From Bacillota bacterium (GTDB lineage: Bacteria > Bacillota > Bacilli > Alicyclobacillales > SLC66), in the NCBI GenBank assembly GCA_021820975.1, contig JAKADA010000003.1, positions 1-64,000 on the forward strand: a DNA stretch of 64,000 bases, written 5' to 3'. Shown here piece after piece: positions 37,491 through 45,779 of the stretch. Numbering within the stretch: position 1 is the first letter of the stretch; every line of letters begins with the position of its first letter. The notes beneath the pieces were generated by a model. It was not told the origin of the DNA. It saw only the letters and a program-made list of their open reading frames with translations, and made no database searches. The translations under genes and the position numbers were made by a program.

Positions 37491-38710
37491 GCCTGCATTC
37501 CTTCATCGTCAACCAAACCCATCCTGACTAACGCTTGTTGAAGAATCATGGTAGCTACATCCATTTTGGAGGCTAAAGGTAAAGCTGTCGTACGCCCATC
37601 TTGAAAATACAAATCGACACGGTTAGTACCCGTGCCAAAGCCCGCACCATATTCCAAGACATTATTTACGACGAGCAAATCAACACCTTTATCCACTAAC
37701 TTTTTGCGCGCATACCGATCAACATCATGCGTTTCAGCGGCAAATCCGATCACATATGCCCCCGGCTTGTATTTTCCTTTAAGTGAAACTAAAATGTCTG
37801 GATTACGAACCATCGTCCACGTAACCGTATCTACATCATCTGTCTTTTTCCATTTATAATCATACGTTGTTTGCGGTCGATAATCAGCAACAGCTGCCGT
37901 CATGATGAACATGTCAACCTCTGCAATGCGCTTTTCAACTTCCTCCTGCAAATGAATTGCACTACTCACGGATATAACATCTATGCCGATGCCTGGGAGG
38001 AGATTAACTGCTCCCGATAAAAGCGTGACATGAGCTCCCAATTTCCATGCGCAGCGAGCAAGTGCATAACCCATTGTGCCCGTTGAATCATTGGTTACAT
38101 AGCGAACAGGATCAATTCGTTCTTTGGTTGGACCTGCGGTGACAAGTATTTTTTTACCTTGAAGCGGTTTAGGTGACAAAGCAAATGAGAGTATCTCAGC
38201 AAGATCACTTGGTTCAAGTAACCTACCTTTACCCACATAGCCGCAAGCAAGCATGCCTTCATCTGGTTCCGCAATGATATAGCCTAACTCTCGTAACACG
38301 TGCAAATTTTTCTGTACTAAAGGGTGTTCGTACATGTGCACATTCATCGATGGCGCAACAATAACAGGGCAACGAGCCACAAGCAATATCGATGTCAACA
38401 TGTCATCAGCTAAGCCGTGTGCGATGCGCGCGATGACATCTGCGGTAGCTGGTGCAATGATGATCGCATCGGCCTGATCAGCCATAGCAACATGGGAAAT
38501 TCGTGTGGGATCTTGTTCGGCGAGCACATCGACGTATACAGGCTGTTTGGTTAATGCCTGCAACGTCAGTGGTGTGATAAATTCTGTAGCGGCTTTCGTC
38601 ATTACCGTTTGTACTTGGAAGCCTTGCTTTACCAAAAGGCTCGCCAATCCTGCTGCCTTATAAGCTGCAATACCACCGCTGATGCCAAGAACAATCGACT
38701 TTTGCACCAC
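37487..38710 (-). CDS. coaBC: Bifunctional CoaBC (PPC synthetase/decarboxylase)
   Basis: A 407-residue fusion. The N-terminal flavoprotein CoaC half has GISGGIAAYKAAGLAS and the active Cys in EGMLACGYVGKGRL near residue 160. The C-terminal CoaB half has VTAGPTKERIDPVRYVTNDSTG and AAVADYRP and KLVDKGVDLLVVN. Makes 4'-phosphopantetheine for CoaD, also encoded here. GTG at 38710 (AAGGCGG seven bases upstream) is chosen; GTG at 38707 is close behind. Confidence 0.95.
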   Translation of the reverse strand: MVQKSIVLGISGGIAAYKAAGLASLLVKQGFQVQTVMTKAATEFITPLTLQALTKQPVYVDVLAEQDPTRISHVAMADQADAIIIAPATADVIARIAHGLADDMLTSILLVARCPVIVAPSMNVHMYEHPLVQKNLHVLRELGYIIAEPDEGMLACGYVGKGRLLEPSDLAEILSFALSPKPLQGKKILVTAGPTKERIDPVRYVTNDSTGTMGYALARCAWKLGAHVTLLSGAVNLLPGIGIDVISVSSAIHLQEEVEKRIAEVDMFIMTAAVADYRPQTTYDYKWKKTDDVDTVTWTMVRNPDILVSLKGKYKPGAYVIGFAAETHDVDRYARKKLVDKGVDLLVVNNVLEYGAGFGTGTNRVDLYFQDGRTTALPLASKMDVATMILQQALVRMGLVDDEGMQA

Positions 38711-38738
38711 GTTGTCGCCGCCTTTTTCACAAGTCAAA

Positions 38739-38767
38739 CAATGGAACAACCACAGGCTGTTCCATTG
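38739..38767. other. Perfect 10-bp inverted repeat between rpoZ and coaBC
   Basis: CAATGGAACA (38739-38748) pairs with TGTTCCATTG (38758-38767) over a nine-base loop. On the minus strand it is followed by TTTGACTTG, too poor in T for a standard terminator. It may be an attenuator, RNA processing site or protein-binding site. Confidence 0.5.
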
Positions 38768-38800
38768 TAGGCATTTATCTATGACAAAATGAGCACATAC

Positions 38801-39010
38801 TTATTTTGTCGTTTCTTTCGTTTTTACGTACGTGATGATGCCTTGCTCAATTTCCTGTAATGCAACACTGACGAGTTTACCTGATCGAGCTATGGCGTGT
38901 GCAGGAGCGCCTTCTTGCAAACTTCTTGCCCGCCTCGATGCAGCTATAACCAACGTATACTTACTGTCTACTAATTCACCTAACTTATCGATGGATGGAT
39001 ACAAGATCAC
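38801..39010 (-). CDS. rpoZ: DNA-directed RNA polymerase omega subunit
   Basis: A 69-residue omega: PSIDKLGELVDSKYTLVIAASRRARSL and VSVALQEIEQGII. It helps assemble RNA polymerase around beta prime. GTG with GGAGGT nine bases upstream. It directly follows remA; gmk is missing between them. Confidence 0.93.
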   Translation of the reverse strand: MILYPSIDKLGELVDSKYTLVIAASRRARSLQEGAPAHAIARSGKLVSVALQEIEQGIITYVKTKETTK

Positions 39011-39040
39011 TGATGAATTACCTCCGCCTACAAACTTTTT

Positions 39041-39310
39041 TTATTCCTCATCTTCGTCATGCGACGTCTCTTTCAAACTCAAGCGATTGGCTACCGTTTC
39101 TGGTTGAACAGCAGCAAGGATTACGTGATCGCTATCGCAAATAATGACAGCTCGCGTTCGCCTTCCAAATGTCGCATCGATAAGGCGTTGGTTGTCTCTC
39201 GCCTCTTGAATCATCCGCTTAATGGGAGCTGATTCAGGGCTGATGATAGCAATGATTCGATTGGCTGCTACGATACTACCAAACCCGACATTAATGAGCC
39301 GTACGCTCAC
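39041..39310 (-). CDS. remA: Extracellular matrix regulator RemA
   Basis: An 89-residue DUF370/RemA protein, with [53 protein letters not shown] and AAVQPETV. In B. subtilis RemA is a DNA-binding ring that activates biofilm matrix and osmoprotectant genes. GTG at 39310 with GGGAGTGGG upstream is chosen. Lies between yicC and rpoZ. Confidence 0.95.
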   Translation of the reverse strand: MSVRLINVGFGSIVAANRIIAIISPESAPIKRMIQEARDNQRLIDATFGRRTRAVIICDSDHVILAAVQPETVANRLSLKETSHDEDEE

Positions 39311-39334
39311 TTTATCCCACTCCCACAAAGGATA

Positions 39335-40222
39335 TCACTCAACATTTTGGACTTGTTCGCGCATCTGCTCCAAAATGTGTTTTGCAGAAAGCACCGCTTC
39401 CACCATTGGCAAGTCATCACATTTTGCACCCATGGTGTTGACTTCTCTATTTATTTCCTGAAGTAAAAAGTCAAGGCGTCGTCCAACGACATTTGTCGAT
39501 GACAGCAACAAGTCCTCAAATTGTGCAACATGACTTGCAAAGCGATGTAACTCTTCTTCAATCGACGTGCGTTCGGCCACCATGGCAACTTCAAAGGCAA
39601 TGCGGTTTGCATCCAAGTCGTTATCCTTCACGACTTGTTTCAATTTTTTCATCAACTTTTCGCGATAGCGAGAAACGCTGTGATACGCAACATCACACAT
39701 GGTCTCGGATAATTGATGCAAATCAGCCAGTCGCTCTTGCAAATGTTGGAGTAAACTGCGTCCCTCTGCTTCACGCATGAAACACAATTGATCTAAACTT
39801 TTCCTTGCTGTATCCATAACCACTTCTGTAACTTCTTCTATCGATGGAGCAGAGTCACTGACCACAAACAATCCAGGAATCGATAACAAATCTCCCGTGC
39901 TTGGCGGTTCGAAATCGACATGGGCATCCGTCGACACTCGTTTTAAAAGTGAGATCGCCGATTCTAACAACGGCTCATCAACATAAACACTACGATCTCT
40001 GACCAAAACACCGTCTGACACGAAAAGATAGACTTCGATACGTCCACGAGAAACACGGTCAAGAATCAGCTTTCGCGCCTCATCTTCAAGCGCAAAAAAT
40101 TCGCGTGGAAAACGAGGAACCACCTCCACATAACGGTGGTTGACTGATTTCATCTCAACGACAACGGTTCCTCGAGGTAGTTTTGTCTGTGCTCGCCCAT
40201 AGCCTGTCATGCTTGTCAGCAG
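39335..40222 (-). CDS. yicC: YicC family endoribonuclease-like protein
   Basis: About 295 residues of the YicC/YloC family (E. coli YicC is an endoribonuclease). It has SMTGYGRAQT, MKSVNHRYVEVVPRFPREF, RGRIEVYLFV and a C-terminal ending GAKCDDLPMVEAVLSAKHILEQMREQVQNVE. A conventional start is unclear. GGAGG lies eight bases before CTG at 40222, giving the family start x-L-T-SMTGYG, while ATG at 40210 is 20 bases from it and the GTG at 40246 has no site. CTG is proposed here. Followed by remA. Confidence 0.9.
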   Translation of the reverse strand: MLTSMTGYGRAQTKLPRGTVVVEMKSVNHRYVEVVPRFPREFFALEDEARKLILDRVSRGRIEVYLFVSDGVLVRDRSVYVDEPLLESAISLLKRVSTDAHVDFEPPSTGDLLSIPGLFVVSDSAPSIEEVTEVVMDTARKSLDQLCFMREAEGRSLLQHLQERLADLHQLSETMCDVAYHSVSRYREKLMKKLKQVVKDNDLDANRIAFEVAMVAERTSIEEELHRFASHVAQFEDLLLSSTNVVGRRLDFLLQEINREVNTMGAKCDDLPMVEAVLSAKHILEQMREQVQNVE

Positions 40223-40292
40223 TTTCGATCCCTCCGAACCTCTCACAAGCGTATTCTAACCTATGATACAACGGGGAACAAGCAAAAACCGT

Positions 40293-42974
40293 TTAACGCA
40301 CTGCAAGCGACCGCATAATTCCCTTTTTTGCCGTTCGCCTTGCTTGCACAGCAAATGTTGGTATAGCGCCTGCGACGAGAATGATCCCCCATTCTAAGAA
40401 AGACAACACTGAAGTATGAAAGATCGGACGTAGCAGCGGAATATAAATCACGGCAAGCAACAGCAACAAGGAACTAAGTACAGCAAAAACAAGCCACAGA
40501 TTGCCAAAGATGCCTCTTTCGATGATGCCATAATACACCGAGCGGCAGTCAAAGACATGAATCAGTTGTGCCATCACAAGGGTCGCAAATGCCATTGTTT
40601 GTGCAGTTTCTAAGGGGGTTTTCAGCTGTAGTGCTCCATAAAATACAAAAAGTGTCATAAATCCGATCAAAAATCCCCTTGTAATAATCTTGCGTCCAAG
40701 GCCCCTAGCAAAAATTCCTTCACGAACATCACGCGGCGGCCTTTGCATGGTGTCCTCTTCCATGTCGTCCACACCGAGAGCAATTGCTGGTAACCCATCA
40801 GTCACCAGATTCACCCACAGAATTTGAATCGGCAATAAGGGTAAAGGCAAGCCAGCCACCATCGCAAGAAACATGGTGACAATTTCGCCTACATTAGAAG
40901 CCAGCAAGTAGCGAATAAACTTACGAATGTTATCGTAAATACCTCTTCCTTCTTCGATGGCGGCTACAATCGTAGCAAAATTGTCATCAGCGAGAATCAA
41001 AGCTGATGCATCTTTAGCAACATCAGTCCCTGTTTTGCCCATAGCAATACCAATATCCGCCGCTTTGATTGCCGGTGCATCATTAACTCCATCACCAGTC
41101 ATGGCTACTACATGTCCATTTTGCTGAAGCGCACGCACAATGCGAAGTTTGTGCAATGGGGAGACACGGGCAAATACATACACGTTATTTACACGATCTT
41201 GCAACATGCGATCCGTCATACCATCAAGCTCTGCTCCTGTGACGACCTCACCGTCACGAGGCAAAATTCCTAAGTCTCGTGCGATTGCTTCAGCCGTCCC
41301 TTTGTGATCACCTGTAATCATCACAGTTCTGATACCAGCGTTATAACATTGCGCAATTGCCTGTTTAACTTCAGGTCGCGGCGGGTCTGTGATACCCACA
41401 AGTCCCACAAAGATCAAATCTTTTTCGATGCGATCCGCCTCGCCGTCAGGTTGATTAACACGTTTATACGCAAATCCTAGCGTACGCAATGCCCTATCAG
41501 CCATATCCACAAGTTTTTTGAGGATAACGTCACGATGTGCCCTCGTCATCACCTCGATACGTCCATTCATCATCACGTGTGTGGAACGATCAAGAAGCAA
41601 ATCCGGGGCACCCTTTACCCATAATTGTAGACCATCCTCTTGCTTCACAACGACCGACATGCGTTTTCTTTCCGAATCAAAAGGTAATTCATACAGGCGT
41701 GTATCGGGTGGAAAATTCATCACTTTTCGGCCCAAAGTTAACAAAGCCGCTTCTGTTGGATCACCCAAGGCAGAAATCTGCCCGTGCTCCTCAGTCAAAG
41801 AAGCGTTATTGCATGAAACACCAATGCGCACCAAAAGAGACAACGCTGGATCGCTTTCTTTAACAGGAATGCCCCCTGCCAAAACACGGCCAAGAGGTTG
41901 GTATCCATCACCTTCGACAATCAAAGATCGTGAATCGATAAAAATTTCTTTTACCGTCATCTGGTTTTTTGTTAAAGTGCCTGTTTTATCCGAACAAATC
42001 ACAGTGGCACAGCCCAATGTTTCAACCGATGGCAATTTGCGCACAATCGCTTTGCGCTTGATCATCCGCTGTACACCAAGGGCTAAAGCAATCGTTACGA
42101 TGGCAGGTAATCCCTCTGGAATTGCCGCAACTGCTAAACTAACACCAGCAAGAAACATCTCATAAATTGCATGCCCATGAATAACACCAGCCACAACTAC
42201 AATAAATGTAATGATTAGCGATAGGTACACGAGAATTTGACCTAATTGCGTCAGCCGATCTTCTAGTGGTGTCGCTGAATCTTCACTTGCTTGGATAAGG
42301 TTTGCGATACGCCCCATCTCGGTATTCATCCCTGTAGCCACAACTACCGCTTCACCCACACCACGCGTCGTCATGGTTCCCATGTATAACATATTTACAC
42401 GATCACCAAGCGCTGCCGATGGGTCATTAACTGCTGCCACTTTTTTCACAGACGGAATCGATTCCCCTGTGAGTGCTGATTCTTCCACATGCAACTCACT
42501 AACTTCAAGCAATCGGCAATCAGCAGGCACGCGATCCCCCGCTGAAAGGCCGATCACATCACCTGGCACGAGTTCCTTAGCAGGGATCTCATGCCAGGTG
42601 TGATCGCGCAATGCGCGAGCAACAGGTGCTGTCAATTCACGCAACGATTGCAACGATCGTTCTGCTTTAACTTGTTGAAAAAACCCTAACAGAGCGTTTG
42701 CAAATACAATGATCAAAATGGTAACAGCATCGGTAAATTCACCAAGTAACCCGGAGATCAGCGTCGCAACAAGCAAAACAATGACCATAAAATTTCGAAA
42801 CTGCTCAAAAAACACGCTCAGGAAAGATATGCGATTTTGTTCAAGGAGACGATTTTCACCATGGGTCTGTTGCCGCAATACAACATCTTGCGACACCAAA
42901 CCATTTTTATCTGTACCCAATGCAGCAAGAACCTCATCTTTAGAAAGCGTATGCCATAAAAGTTCTTTTGCCAA
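40293..42974 (-). CDS. Cation-transporting P-type ATPase (YloB, Ca2+-type)
   Basis: An 893-residue P2A-type ATPase. TGES (ALTGESIP), PEGLP (AAIPEGLPAIVTIALALG) in the fourth membrane helix, the phosphorylation site DKTGTLTKN near residue 330, TGDH and GDGVNDAPAIK, and ten helices in all. The PEGLP motif and best relatives point to Ca2+ (or Mn2+) export. In B. subtilis yloB lies between yloA (rqcH) and yloC (yicC), which matches. TTG start at 42974 with GAAGGTG upstream. Divergent from the SDR gene. Confidence 0.92.
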   Translation of the reverse strand: MAKELLWHTLSKDEVLAALGTDKNGLVSQDVVLRQQTHGENRLLEQNRISFLSVFFEQFRNFMVIVLLVATLISGLLGEFTDAVTILIIVFANALLGFFQQVKAERSLQSLRELTAPVARALRDHTWHEIPAKELVPGDVIGLSAGDRVPADCRLLEVSELHVEESALTGESIPSVKKVAAVNDPSAALGDRVNMLYMGTMTTRGVGEAVVVATGMNTEMGRIANLIQASEDSATPLEDRLTQLGQILVYLSLIITFIVVVAGVIHGHAIYEMFLAGVSLAVAAIPEGLPAIVTIALALGVQRMIKRKAIVRKLPSVETLGCATVICSDKTGTLTKNQMTVKEIFIDSRSLIVEGDGYQPLGRVLAGGIPVKESDPALSLLVRIGVSCNNASLTEEHGQISALGDPTEAALLTLGRKVMNFPPDTRLYELPFDSERKRMSVVVKQEDGLQLWVKGAPDLLLDRSTHVMMNGRIEVMTRAHRDVILKKLVDMADRALRTLGFAYKRVNQPDGEADRIEKDLIFVGLVGITDPPRPEVKQAIAQCYNAGIRTVMITGDHKGTAEAIARDLGILPRDGEVVTGAELDGMTDRMLQDRVNNVYVFARVSPLHKLRIVRALQQNGHVVAMTGDGVNDAPAIKAADIGIAMGKTGTDVAKDASALILADDNFATIVAAIEEGRGIYDNIRKFIRYLLASNVGEIVTMFLAMVAGLPLPLLPIQILWVNLVTDGLPAIALGVDDMEEDTMQRPPRDVREGIFARGLGRKIITRGFLIGFMTLFVFYGALQLKTPLETAQTMAFATLVMAQLIHVFDCRSVYYGIIERGIFGNLWLVFAVLSSLLLLLAVIYIPLLRPIFHTSVLSFLEWGIILVAGAIPTFAVQARRTAKKGIMRSLAVR

Positions 42975-43063
42975 TCGTTACACCTTCCCCGCATCCATGA
43001 TCTTTGTACAGGCTATGCGTGAGAAAGGTCTTCTAGGACTTTGATTTTTTGTGGCCCTGCATT

Positions 43064-43072
43064 TGCTATACT
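43064..43072 (+). promoter_or_regulatory. Extended -10 promoter of the SDR-rqcH pair
   Basis: TG (43064-43065) one base before TATACT (43067-43072) makes an extended -10. The -35 region 17 bases upstream is poor, and TTGATT at 43041-43046 is too far away. Initiation would fall about 35 bases before the SDR start. Confidence 0.55.
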
Positions 43073-43108
43073 ATGAGTGAAACCTTTTTGAAAGGGAGTG
43101 AATCCTTG

Positions 43109-44053
43109 ATGCGTAAAGCTTTAATCACAGGCAGCGCAAGTGGATTAGCAGTTGCCTTTGCGCGCAAACTAGCAGCGCAAGGATTTACGATCATCCTGAA
43201 TTATCGAACTTCAAAAGCACGATGTGAAGCGTTAGCATCCCAATTGAGCGAAGAATTTTCTGTAACAGTTCACACCATCCAAGCTGATATGACCATTGCC
43301 CTTGATATTGACAATATGATGAATGAAATTGAACAACAATGCGGTGCTATTGACACCGTCGTACATAGTGCTGGACCGTTTGTTTTTCAACGCAAACGAT
43401 TAACAGAGTATACTGCCCTTGAATGGGATCATATGATAGCTGGAAACTTATCCTCTGCATTTCACCTTTTTAAACGAGCTATCCCTTTGATGCGTCCGCT
43501 TGGTTTTGGCCGTATCATCACAGTCGGCTTTGATCGCGTGGAGCAAGCCCCTGGTTGGGTCTATCGTTCTGCTTATGCCGCGGCCAAAGTAGGCCTTGCA
43601 TCATTAACTCGCACCATCGCACTTGAGGAGCAAGAAAATGGAATTACCGCGAATATGATTTGTCCAGGTGACATTAGGGGCAAAGATAAAGAAGCTGATT
43701 TTCGTGAAGATGATCTCATTTTACCTTTACGCATGCCGATTGGTGCTGATCTAGCTCATACGATTTCCTTTTTGGTTGATGAAAAATCACAATTTATCAC
43801 GGGTAACATTATTCGCGTCGCAGGAGAGACCGACGTGATCACCCACTTTGATCAAGGCAAACGCGATGTGATAGACCCTACGTTCTTGCAACCAGGCTCT
43901 AGTGTCATCGTACTTCCTTGGCGCAAGCGTGGTGTGATCGTTAACCGTCACGATCGTCATAATCGGCGTTCTATTTATACGGTACAAGTAAATGAAAAAA
44001 TCGAGCGTTTTACCGTAGATCAGTTGTTGGAGGTAGAAACAGATGACTTATGA
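43109..44053 (+). CDS. Degenerate SDR-family protein with KOW/SH3-like C-terminal domain
   Basis: A 314-residue protein. Residues 1-245 have the Rossmann fold of short-chain dehydrogenases: TGSASGLA (usual TGxxxGxG; last Gly replaced by Ala), NYRTSK, VVHSAGPF and YAAAKVG (Tyr156, Lys160). The catalytic Ser normally 13 residues before Tyr is Arg143 here. Residues about 258-310 make a small beta-rich domain (PGSSVIVLPWRKRGVIVN and TVQVNEKIERFTVDQLLEV) that looks like a KOW/SH3 domain of the kind at the end of MutS2. ATG with GGGAGTG upstream. The end overlaps rqcH by 11 bases, so the two are translationally coupled. Confidence 0.8.
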   Translation: MRKALITGSASGLAVAFARKLAAQGFTIILNYRTSKARCEALASQLSEEFSVTVHTIQADMTIALDIDNMMNEIEQQCGAIDTVVHSAGPFVFQRKRLTEYTALEWDHMIAGNLSSAFHLFKRAIPLMRPLGFGRIITVGFDRVEQAPGWVYRSAYAAAKVGLASLTRTIALEEQENGITANMICPGDIRGKDKEADFREDDLILPLRMPIGADLAHTISFLVDEKSQFITGNIIRVAGETDVITHFDQGKRDVIDPTFLQPGSSVIVLPWRKRGVIVNRHDRHNRRSIYTVQVNEKIERFTVDQLLEVETDDL

Positions 44054-45779
44054 TGGATTGGTTTTATCCGCAGTGACAAACGAAATGTCTGCGCTTTTGA
44101 CAGGCGCAAGAATCGATAAAATACAACAGCCAACCGATCATGACATGGTACTGACCTTGCGTAATGAACGGACAACCTACAAACTCTTGCTTTGCGCTAA
44201 CAAAGCTTATCCACGTGCCCATATCACGACGCGTTTTGCAACGCCAAACCCTGCTGTAGCGCCCATGTTTTGTATGTTGATGCGCAAACACCTTGAAGGT
44301 GCACGGATCGAACGCATAAGTCAGTTCAGCCGCGAAAGAATTCTATTTATTGATGTTGAAGGACGTGATGAACTTGGCGAGCCTGCCATGCGTCGTCTTG
44401 TTCTTGAAATCATGGGTAAACATAGCAATTTACTGCTCTTAAACACGGTTGATGGCATCATCATTGATGCTATCTCGCATGTCACATCGCGTGTAAATCG
44501 ATTTCGGGAAATCCTACCAGGACGACCGTATGTCTATCCACCTGTACAAGATAAAAGCGACCCTTTTTTAGAAACACAAGAAGGATTCCTTGAAAAACGT
44601 GCCCTCCAAAAGGCAACACCGATTGAAAAATTCCTCGTGCAAAACTACTTAGGTGTCAGCCCGTTTTTCGGTAAGGAAGTGGCTTATCGCCTACACGGCT
44701 TGGAAGAATGGACCGTGTTTTCACAGCTTCTTATGAAGTGTCAGCAAAGTCAAACTCCCACTGTGATGGTCGATCGAAATGGGGAAATGTCTGCATTTTA
44801 TTTGTTTGACGTACTGCACACTAAACTAGAAGCACAAATCATGCCTTCAGTCAATGATTGTATCGATCTTTACTACACGGCGCGTGCGTTACGCGATATT
44901 GCTCATGCCAAAGCAGGAGCTTATCTTCGCTTAATTCGTACAGAACGTGACAAAGTGGCATTGAAAATCGATAAGTTTGAACAATTATTAGCTTCTTCCA
45001 AGGACGCCGAGCAGTGGCGCATCTCAGGTGAATTACTAACCGCCTACCTGCACGTTGCGCAAAAAGGGCAAACAGAAGTAAGTCTACCCAATTTCTACGA
45101 TGAAGAAACACCACTTGGTATTGCGCTAAATCCAGCTTTAACGCCGCTTGAGAACGCCAATGCCTACTTTAAGCGTTATGCAAAATACAAAAAAGGAATT
45201 GGCATTACACAAGAACAGCTAGCACTAGCTAAAGAGGAATTGGTCTATCTTGATTCGGTACTTCATGAATTAGAAACAAGTCATGTTGAGGACCTTCCTG
45301 CTATTGAAGGTGAATTACGATTGGCAGGTTACCTGCGTAAACAAATGGATGTACCAAAAAAGAAAATAGTAACGGAAAAGAAATTTACACCAACACGGTA
45401 TGTGTCAAGTGATGAGATTTCGATTATGGTTGGTAAAAACAATCAAGAAAATGACATGATTTCGCTTAAAGTAGCACGTAAAACGGATACTTGGTTGCAC
45501 GTTAAAGACGCCCCAGGTTCACATGTCGTCATCGAACACCCTAATCCACCTGAATCGACGTTACTTGAAGCTGGAATGCTCGCGGCCTATTTTAGTCGCC
45601 AACGTGATTCATCCAAAATTGCCGTGGATTATGTACCCATTAAAAATCTATGGAAACCAAACAAAGCACGTCCAGGATTTATCCTTTTTACAGGTCAACA
45701 AACCATGCTGATTACAATCGCAAAAGACAAAATAAATACCTTACTGAAAACGCGCACCTCAACCAGCCGTCGGACATAA
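44043..45779 (+). CDS. rqcH: Ribosome quality control protein RqcH (NFACT family, YloA)
   Basis: A 578-residue NFACT protein. N-terminal MTYDGLVLSAVTNEM and GARIDKIQQPTDHD (NFACT-N), HhH segment near 170-240, coiled coil around 280-430, and the NFACT-R domain with RYVSSDEISIMVGKNNQENDMISLK, KDAPGSHVVI and the end near TGQQTMLIT. In B. subtilis RqcH recruits tRNA-Ala to stalled 50S subunits and adds Ala tails to mark the chain. GGAGGT lies 9 bases upstream of the ATG. Overlaps the SDR upstream and the minus-strand gene downstream. Confidence 0.95.
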   Translation: MTYDGLVLSAVTNEMSALLTGARIDKIQQPTDHDMVLTLRNERTTYKLLLCANKAYPRAHITTRFATPNPAVAPMFCMLMRKHLEGARIERISQFSRERILFIDVEGRDELGEPAMRRLVLEIMGKHSNLLLLNTVDGIIIDAISHVTSRVNRFREILPGRPYVYPPVQDKSDPFLETQEGFLEKRALQKATPIEKFLVQNYLGVSPFFGKEVAYRLHGLEEWTVFSQLLMKCQQSQTPTVMVDRNGEMSAFYLFDVLHTKLEAQIMPSVNDCIDLYYTARALRDIAHAKAGAYLRLIRTERDKVALKIDKFEQLLASSKDAEQWRISGELLTAYLHVAQKGQTEVSLPNFYDEETPLGIALNPALTPLENANAYFKRYAKYKKGIGITQEQLALAKEELVYLDSVLHELETSHVEDLPAIEGELRLAGYLRKQMDVPKKKIVTEKKFTPTRYVSSDEISIMVGKNNQENDMISLKVARKTDTWLHVKDAPGSHVVIEHPNPPESTLLEAGMLAAYFSRQRDSSKIAVDYVPIKNLWKPNKARPGFILFTGQQTMLITIAKDKINTLLKTRTSTSRRT

